Shown in pieces: positions 57,265 to 64,000 of a stretch of DNA of 64,000 nucleotides; position 1 is the stretch's first letter; every line of letters starts with the position of its first letter. Location of the stretch: the NCBI RefSeq assembly GCF_016801865.2, contig NC_068938.1:73310521-73374520 (forward strand), in the 5' to 3' direction. The DNA is from Culex pipiens pallens (lineage: Eukaryota > Arthropoda > Insecta > Diptera > Culicidae). The notes beneath the pieces were generated by a model that made no database searches, was not told the DNA's origin, and saw only the letters and a program-made list of their open reading frames with translations. The position numbers and the translations under genes are program-made.

Positions 57265-57732
57265 CAGAATTTGACGATGATGGTGATTTGATTGATGAGA
57301 TTGGGTCATAAAAAAATGCTGAAATTTGTAAACGTTTGATCATTAATTTTTTTAAGCATTCTCAAATTTGGTACAATTTTTAAATAATAATTATATTTTC
57401 GGATTTTAAAACTACTTGCAATAATTTGAGTTCTATATGTTTTTAATTTATTATTTTTTAGATGTCTTCATTTATAATTGTTTTTAAATGTTTAAATTTT
57501 GATATTTCTAGATTACTTTTTCAAAACAACCAATGCACCATGGGTTTCCTATGTACATAGGACCTTTTGTAAAAGTAAGCGAGAATTTATAAATTTAGTT
57601 TTTCTTTTACAGTTCAGTTTTGTTTTCAGTTTTTTTTGTATTTTATTGTTTTTTTATATTATTATTATTTTTGAAATCAGAATTTAATTTATAAATTCTT
57701 GACAATTGTTGACTGATGATATATTTTTTCAG
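57265..57732. other. AT-rich spacer upstream of exon-like block
   Basis: No gene. It contains ACCATGGGTTTCCTATGTAC at about 57537, close to text at 55585-55615, showing a duplicated short repeat on the two sides of the satellite. It ends in a strong acceptor-like ATATTTTTTCAG. Confidence 0.4.
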
Positions 57733-58075
57733 GCAACAAACATATTCCAATCTGATCCTGCCGGAATCGTGTCGTAGAACCCACGGAAGCAGCCACGTTT
57801 TCTCGGACTCGTACTCCGAGTCCGTTGTCTCGTACTCCGGTAAACATCAATCCGTCGGAGATCCAAGATTGGCGTCGCATCCGGGTTTTGATCAGCTCGT
57901 CGAGGAGCAAAAGTCCAACACGACAAAGATGCTGCCACGGCCGCCTCAGAAGAACACCAACATCCAAGCCGGAAGCTGCGGTCAAGGCAAATCCCGAAGG
58001 AAGCCAAGTTGGAGAAGAATCAGCAAAACGCAAGTGAAATTAGGTGAACAAGTGAATATTTTTGTAAATTTTTGA
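57733..58075 (+). CDS. Exon-like block, possible last exon of unknown gene
   Basis: Directly after ATATTTTTTCAG (to 57732), one frame stays open to a TGA at 58073-58075, about 113 codons rich in Ser, Gln, Lys and Pro (it includes SNLILPESCRR and QSVGDPRLASHPG). AATAAA at about 58084 and 58097 could end the mRNA. A second overlapping frame is open from about 57755 to 58037 and is Arg/Ser/Pro-rich. I recognise no domain in either. It is GC-rich relative to its surroundings. It could be a host exon or part of an element. Confidence 0.3.
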
Positions 58076-58129
58076 CAGCTTGAATAAAAAAATCAATAAA
58101 AACAAAACAAACAGTTTTTCAACTGCAAC

Positions 58130-58378
58130 ATAACCTAAAAAACCGAAATGACAGCACACGACAATAGCACGACATTCTAAATAACAAAACCGTGCGACGT
58201 CGGTCGAATGTCGTACGACAATGTCGTACAATTTCGATCATCGATCGCACGACAAATACGACATTTTGGTGCAAAAACGTACGACATTCGTGCGAAAGTT
58301 GCACGACATTGTCGTGCGACGTCGTACGATTACACGGACGACAAACGACGGACGTCCGACGGACTTTTCAGTCAGGGT
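58130..58378. repeat. Cluster of CGAC/GTCG palindromes
   Basis: Many copies of GTCGTACGAC-like palindromes and ACGACA half-sites fill 250 bp (for example TGTCGTACGACAATGTCG near 58209). CpG density is far above the surroundings. It abuts and truncates the Env-like fragment. Frames across it on both strands are artefacts of the symmetry. Confidence 0.6.
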
Positions 58379-58945
58379 TGCTTTGGTCCCAAAAATTAGT
58401 GATCGAAAGCAGGAGTCAGTCAATTCCGTGAGATATTCTGACTTTTGTACAAATTCGTCTGGATTGTTTGTGGTGTAAAGTGTGTTGCCGTCTCTGAAGA
58501 CATATTTGGGATAGTTTGTTATCACGTGGTCCTCTTGGATCAGTGGGTAGATCCGAATGATCGTGAACGATCCTTTGGTTAGCTTGGGAACGTGTAGAAT
58601 GTAAAGAATGGTTTCTTTACTAGTAGCGAACTTTGGTACCACGTGCCGAAGTGCTTCATCTGGGAGGTTTATGTCTATCCCTTCGTCTTGCAACAACGTT
58701 TTGATGTTGTTTATTTCTTGAATTGTTAAAATCTTGTTTGCTATTATCGCTTGCTTTGAAAGTGTAATAGCATCCTGTATATTTTCTAGGACACCATTAA
58801 GAATGTCGATATTTGCCATGGTCACTAGCAGTGATACATCTTTCGCCAGTTTGTCGTCTTCGAGTTCTCTGATGATCTTGTTAACGCTTTCTGTGATTTC
58901 CGCGATTCGTCCATTTATTTTGTTGTTGATGTGGCTGATATTCAT
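58379..58945 (-). pseudogene. Envelope-like fragment of an insect endogenous retroelement
   Basis: About 190 codons on the minus strand resemble the middle of Env proteins of insect errantivirus or BEL-type elements, which are related to baculovirus F proteins. There is a leading coiled-coil-like region of Asn/Ile/Glu-rich heptads. A conserved segment with an LSKQA-type helix follows, then an ILHVPKL strand motif and a YP.YVF motif. The amino-terminal part, the furin site and the membrane anchor are absent. The 3' side runs into the CGAC repeat, and the 5' side abuts the 3' end of LINE D. No gag or pol of such an element is nearby, so it is an isolated, non-functional fossil. Confidence 0.55.
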
Positions 58946-59017
58946 TGTTTATTCGTCAAGCTTATGTAGACTACTTACAATTTTCTTACATACTAGATAT
59001 TATTTCTATTGTACAGA

Positions 59018-59843
59018 AATATTGTTCAGTAGTCGGGGCGTTTAGGCGCGTTTATTATTCGCGCTGTCACGTTTTTTCAAAAAAGAAAAGAAGAAATCGT
59101 TTGAAAAGCTATGGAATAAAAATGGCTTCAGCAGTGAAAGTTTCTCAAGTGGAACAATCCGAGATGGAGCTCATTCTGGAAGAAATCAGGGCCAAGCGCC
59201 TGCGGAAGCTGGACACCAGTTCGACGGCGAAGGCGGCAGTCGTTACTGCGGTGGACCAGCTGGATTCTACATCCGGCATCGCAGGAGATTCCAAGGAAGT
59301 GGAGGGGAAAGGACCAAGTTTTGAAAGTGCTCCTGCAGATATTTTCTTGGACGACGTCGGTGGTTTGTGGATGCCGGATGTGGATGGCGTCAACATCGTC
59401 AACAGCTGACCTAACTCGGGGAGGCTACGTGGCCCACGGAAGAGGTTTACATCGGTGTTGGGAGCTGGTTGGATGATCCCAGAATTGAATTTGGTGAGAG
59501 CGTTCTAATTTCTTCCTTATTATATTATTGCATTTCAATTTTCTCATTATTTACCAACGCCCACTACTTCATTCGTCGGTGAAGTATCCCATCAAACCCT
59601 TTCCCCTTCCAAATCCGGATATCTTGGAGGTCGTCTAAGTTCTTAGGCATCTCTATAGGATATCCAATCATCAAATCCCTCCCCACCTCCCCCGTTGATC
59701 GTGAGGAGTCGACCAAAAGGACAAATGAATGGTGATGTGTCATTCGGCACATTCCTGACGCATTTATTTTCCTTATCGGCGCCAACCTAGCTATTGCGAG
59801 CTTTATGCTCGGCTAGAGTACGGTCAACCAAGCTAAGCTAAGT
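59018..59843 (+). mobile_element. Element E1: RT-less non-LTR insertion, 27-bp duplication
   Basis: A 27-bp exact repeat flanks it at 58991-59017 and 59844-59870, the second copy starting TACTAGATATTATTTC. The 3' end carries an AAGCTAAGCTAAG pentamer tail. The 826 bp hold a GC-rich 5' leader (TTCAGTAGTCGGGGCG), one short ORF and a 3' region, but no polymerase. Tandem-repeat tails and long duplications suggest reverse transcription by a LINE enzyme of another element. Confidence 0.7.
59122..59409 (+). CDS. Small acidic ORF of element E1 (95 aa)
   Basis: It starts at ATGGCTTCAGCAGTG, with AAAA just before it, and ends TGA at 59407-59409. The product begins with a predicted amphipathic helix (EMELILEEIRAKRLRKLD) and continues as acidic, Ser/Val-rich sequence with a DIFLDDVGGLW motif near the end. 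No known domain is recognised. It may be the remnant N-terminus of an ORF1 left after internal deletion. Confidence 0.35.
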   Translation: MASAVKVSQVEQSEMELILEEIRAKRLRKLDTSSTAKAAVVTAVDQLDSTSGIAGDSKEVEGKGPSFESAPADIFLDDVGGLWMPDVDGVNIVNS

Positions 59844-60079
59844 TACTAGATATTATTTCTATTGTACAGATTTTTTCGTAGTTCCGGTTTAGACATGTCG
59901 AAATGTATGTACTGTGAATTTTCATTATAAAAGCGCATCATTTGATTTAATGGCGAATTTTTTAAATAATTTGTCGTGTATGCAGTTATTCTAAAAAGTG
60001 GGGAATGTCTAAGATTACGGCTTGGTTCATGAATACTATTGCGAATTTCTGAAAATAATGTTGCTGACTGTATGCGTTA

Positions 60080-62447
60080 GAGTTCGGTTTGTGCTGTCAT
60101 CGAGTGCGGATCGTCGTGTCTCGCGCGCGTTTATTTTCTGTGTATTTGAGTGTTTTGTTATAACCAGGCGCTTCATTTTTTAATAATTGAGCCCGGGACT
60201 AACCGTGGATCAGTTTTCTGGTGGAATTTTGTGTGTTCTTTTGTTTGATTTCGGATAAATCTGATTTTTTTCAAGTGTTTTCCTGTCCATGTTGATGGCT
60301 AACACGGCGTCGGTTCGGCTCGGCTTATGTATTGGTGTCGGCGAAGGAGGAAACCGAATACGTTTGGTTGTCTGTATGCGTGTGTGGTTTTGGGATGACA
60401 TGAAGGTTACAGCAGGTTACATCGTGCGTGGTCGCGATAGTGTGAGTGTGCTGAGTAGTGAAAGGGCAAAAAAAGAGCTGAGCCGCTGTAAAGATGTGAT
60501 AATGCGATACCCGAATTTTGCGTGAAGAGGGGTTTTTCGGTGTTTCGGAACTTAATGGTCTTTCTTGGTGTTTGCTAAAAATGGTGTCTACGGGGGAAGG
60601 CATCAAAGAAGGCTGAACGGAAGTAGTCTTTGGCCGAATGTAAGTGCTGATCCATCAAGCTTCGCATGTGGTTTCGGAAGCCGGTGCGCGTTGGTAGTGT
60701 GGAAACCCGGCGGTCGCGTCGAGCATACGGCAATGTGTGCGAGTGTCAACACGGATGGCACGCGCTCTTCGTCGTGCTTGTGTGCAACAAGGCTTCGGAA
60801 TTATGTGTACGGGTGGGGAGAGCGGAACACCCTCTCCGCTTGTCAGCACGAGGCAAAGCAGCGATTCTGGCGCTGGTCCGCAGCAGTGGCGGCTCTCCCA
60901 ATGTAGTGGTTAAAGATAATGCGGAATTCGGGTGAGATCAGTCTTATTTGTATTGTTATCATGTAGCCCTACGAGTGACAGTGTGTGTGTGCTTGGTAAA
61001 GCTTGAATGGATGAGAGAGAGAAAGAGAGAATCATGTTTCCTACGCAGGGATGCCAGAACGGAGCTTAATCGACGGATAAAAAAAATAAGGCCAGAAGTT
61101 TTTTTATTTGTTATTATTGAATTAAATGCAATCTCAAATATTGAAACATATAGAAGGAAACAAAAATGAATTTAAGTGTTACATGTATTGTTTTGCTGGT
61201 TGCTTCTTCTACATTCAATATAGCGTCAACAAAATTCAGAAATAAGCTTGAAATAACGTGAATTTGGAAATTAAAATGAGATAAAACAGAGATTACTGTA
61301 GTTTTCAAACAACTTGCAAATTTTAACGGTTAAGGTCTCGGTGAGTGAGAGAGTGTGGTGTGTAAGAGTTTGTATGAATGAGTTTTTTTCAATATAAATC
61401 AAATTATTTTTCAGGGATTGATTCGGTGCTGTTAAACGTTCGCGTCGTGGTCGGTTCTCCCCGCTAAGTAATTTCGTCGTTAACGTTTCGTACCGCCGGT
61501 TTGTCGTTATCTTCAAATTGATTAGGCCTGATCGAAAAGTTGTTTATTTTTGTTCGGCTTCGATTCGGGCGCATTTGTTTCTGTTGATTATCCAGTCATC
61601 CTTATTGTAATCATCGGTTTTATCTATTTGCCGCGCGTGGTTGATTCGACTTTACATTGCTTTTTGAATATTTTCTCATTCTTCTTAATGGCTTAATACT
61701 ATTCTTTTGCCGCGAAATAAATAAAAATCGGTCGATAATAAAATATGATTCTCTTGTGATCAATGGGATCATCACGATTAAGTGCGTGACGACCGACTCA
61801 CGCAGGATTTTCGTTGGCGTTGTCGTCTTTATTGTTACGAGTCGCGAATGATTGTCGGGCCGAAAAGTTATTCGGGTTCGTTTTTGTCCAAAGTTTGGTT
61901 TGCCACGTTTACCGTCGAGTTTGCCACGCAATTTGCATATTTTTATTTTTATATTTTTTCATTTAATATTAAATTTGTTTTCGCAAATCAAAAGTCCTTC
62001 CCGTAGCACCAATGCTCGGAAGGCACGCGTTCGATTAAAAAGTTTCTAAATAATAAACATTGTATCTTTCCGCAGCCGGCTGCCTAAGATTTTAAAAATT
62101 CAACCGATAAACAAATTGCTTATGGTCGCATCACCTACCACAGTGAATCCTGACCTCATACCCATCTTACTAACCCCTCAAAACTCATGTGATACTTTGT
62201 CGGAGACGCAGTCGATTTGGCGGTCCCATCACTCAAGTATCGGACTAACATTCCCATCCACTTCCCCGTGTCTTACCACTGGTCGTGGCCGGCGTCGGTA
62301 TTGATCAGCACGATAGGGACCTTTGAAAATTGCGAAGGGGTGATGATTGGTTCCTACTTTTCATCTGTGGTCCACGGAGCAATGATTGAGGGTCCTGGTC
62401 AATAACGAAGTAGCAGCTACGGGTAGACACCAATGCTATGCTATGCT
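60080..62447 (+). mobile_element. Element E2: 2.4-kb RT-less insertion, 25-bp duplication
   Basis: An exact 25-bp repeat, containing GTTGCTGACTGTATGCGTTA, flanks it at 60055-60079 and 62448-62472. It starts GAGTTCGGTTTGTGCTG and ends in ATGCTATGCTATGCT, a pentamer tail like that of E1. No reverse transcriptase, endonuclease or zinc-knuckle motif is found in any frame. Donor-like CGG|GTGAGA at 60931 and acceptor-like ATTTTTCAG at 61414 bracket a more AT-rich part. Several open frames at 60289-60935 have no known domain. Confidence 0.65.
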
Positions 62448-62889
62448 ATAATGTTGCTGACTGTATGCGTTAAGAAATAATGTCGTTGATGAAAGAGAGC
62501 ATGGCAAATTTACGACGTTCTTGTAATGATTGTATGTTTATGAGCATGCAGCGTGCTTCATACGATGGGAGAGGAAATGCAGTCCAGTTCAGTACATAGT
62601 GCGTACAGTAAGAATTGTTTTAGGACAGATTCAATACGTGCTTGGTGTACGGCATAGTATGGATTCCAGACGATACTACAGTATTCCAAGAGTGGCCTGA
62701 CATACGTTATATAGAGTAATTTAATAGTATACGGGTCCTGGAAGTTGAATGCAAAGCGCTTTATAAAGCCTAATGTACTTGTTGCCTTGTTTATTATTGT
62801 GTTATAGTGTTCTACAAAAGTTAGTTGTGAGTCTAGGATGACACCTCCCACATTAACTCAGTGCGGACGTTAGGCATCGGCGGCCGTTA

Positions 62890-63125
62890 CTGATCGTGTG
62901 GTCCGCCCTAGAACCGCCCTGGCGGACTGAGGGCGGGCCGCCTGGGCGGTTGAAATTTGACTTATGAAATTTTTCAATTTCGTCCGCCCTCCATCCGCCT
63001 TGGCGTGCCATGGGCGCATCGCCTGGGCGGTTCAAACTGATCGCTGAAATGTTTCAATATCGTTCGCCCCTCAATCTCCGCGGCGAGCCAAAGGCTGATT
63101 GCCATGGCGGTTTGCATCTGAAGGA
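62890..63125. repeat. GC-rich tandem repeat, three units of about 80 bp
   Basis: CGTCCGCCCT-like starts occur near 62901, 62983 and 63063, each followed about 45 bases later by CCTGGGCGGTT or its variant and then by a short AT-rich tail containing GAAATTTTTCAA-type words. The third unit is the most diverged. Frames across it are artefacts. Confidence 0.6.
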
Positions 63126-64000
63126 ATTCATTCGAATTTGACATTTCAGTCAGTTTTCAACGAGCTTCGGTGGGTGTTGTTATTTAATCGGCGGCTGCTG
63201 ATTTTCGTTGTTAAGTTTGTGTTGGGAGAAGTGTTGTGTTGTTTAGATTGTTTACTTATGTAAACAAACAGTTGAAAGTGCGTTTGAAATAGTGATTGAA
63301 GGTTGTTTTGCAAGAATAATCGTTATTGTTGGTGTAATTTATGTGACACTCATTATAAATATGGTTGGCAGATGTGCAATCATTTGGAATACTTAGAATT
63401 TGATATGTTTCATAGTTTTTATGATTTGATTTGTTCTTTTTTGTATGTATGTATGGAAATTTGGTGTACATTTTGGTAAAAAGTATATCTTTCCCAGTTA
63501 CTTTAAGGGAAACCTCTTGAAGAGTATCGGGGTGGTATTTACAAAGCAGATTTTGTGGCAATGTTTACTCAATTTAGTTAATGTTTTTTTTGTGTGAATG
63601 TTAACACTCCATAGGTTGCGGGTTCATTGCTAGCAGTGGAGGCGATTAGTGGTGCAGCAGCGATTTTTGTCTTTCTTTTGTTTGACGTTTTGACAAAGGA
63701 CTTTGTCTTAAAGCTCTATCTGCGGTGTCAATGCAAAATTTTTCGAAAATGTAGCGTTACCGTCGCATGCCCTCGGCGTGACATTCTGTTTCTGTTGCGT
63801 GGATGCCGTGCCAACTATTTAAGCTAAAAGTTAGCCTCTGGAGGATTTAGTGTCCATCAGACTTTCATCAAAGAAGGACCTTACGTTGGGAATTTTAATG
63901 CTCACACACACACGCACACGTTGAAAGAAACAGGTGGTGCATAAACTTGAGGGAGGTCCAAGAAGATATTGACGGTTGCCAGAACGGTCACCGGAATACC
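63126..64000. other. Unassigned sequence at window end
   Basis: No gene supported. Frames at 63256-63561 (minus) and 63627-63827 (plus) lack known motifs. A short ACACACACACGCACACG repeat lies at about 63904. Confidence 0.3.

Larger units (their letters stand above)
58946..62855 (-). pseudogene. LINE D: reverse-transcriptase C-terminus, twice interrupted
   Basis: On the minus strand, 62851-62473 encodes the region after the RT catalytic core: a GVILDSQLTF motif, GFIKR, and a VRPLLEYCSIVWNPYY motif typical of jockey/CR1-type LINEs. There is a frameshift near 62590 and a stop at about 62473. The coding text continues beyond insertion E2 at 60054-59871 (RNLRHSPLFR, then the C-terminal end) and finishes in a 3' end with AATAAA near 58952. 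Both insertions are marked by target duplications. The upstream RT core (YxDD) and ORF1 are missing beyond 62855. Confidence 0.7.

Noticed and set aside
58192..58478. Overlapping plus-strand frames across the CGAC cluster
   Set aside because: All three frames stay open because the repeated words lack stop codons, not because of coding.

Overview
This looks like intergenic DNA from a culicine mosquito, most likely Culex. The reasons are its AT-rich, gene-poor make-up, the dense nested transposable elements, a single insect cuticle-type gene with a two-codon first exon, and SINE, MITE and hAT families of mosquito type. The species is inferred from recognition, not from a search. Two 100-base runs of N (28981-29080 and 41740-41839) are assembly gaps. 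I support one host protein gene with good confidence: a small secreted valine/proline/lysine-rich cuticle-type protein on the minus strand (13474-14453), with TATA box, initiator, a tiny first exon and an intron. Candidate host exons at 48310-50900 and 57733-58075 are weak. Layout. 1-12.2 kb: foldback and MITE-like repeats, including a hAT-type element with an 8-bp target duplication (9650-10771). 13.4-14.7 kb: the cuticle gene and its promoter. 15-34 kb: AT-rich spacer with MITEs, a 1.25-kb almost perfect palindrome (17025-18270), two tRNA-derived SINEs, and degenerate minisatellites. 34.2-40.1 kb: a composite bounded by hAT-type ends. Inside it are a TIR element with decayed exon-like sequence and an ORF1-only non-LTR retrotransposon (element A) with an intact 471-codon gag-like frame and a 13-bp target duplication. 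40.1-48.2 kb: a foldback inserted in a foldback; a LINE (element C) whose ORF1 is split by a solo LTR and whose ORF2 keeps only the endonuclease part; and a second ORF1-only element (B) whose gag frame is interrupted near its end by another copy of the same solo LTR. 48.3-57.3 kb: minisatellites, a possible LTR, a 3.3-kb TIR-bounded composite and an 862-bp perfect 8-bp satellite. 57.7-62.9 kb: an exon-like block, a cluster of CGAC palindromes, an Env-like fragment, and the reverse-transcriptase C-terminus of LINE D. LINE D is invaded by two RT-less elements (E1 and E2) with 27-bp and 25-bp target duplications. 62.9-64 kb: a GC-rich tandem repeat and unassigned sequence. The main theme is a layered history of insertions that can be ordered from target-site duplications. 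At least four of the retro-elements lack their own reverse transcriptase and would depend on enzymes supplied elsewhere.
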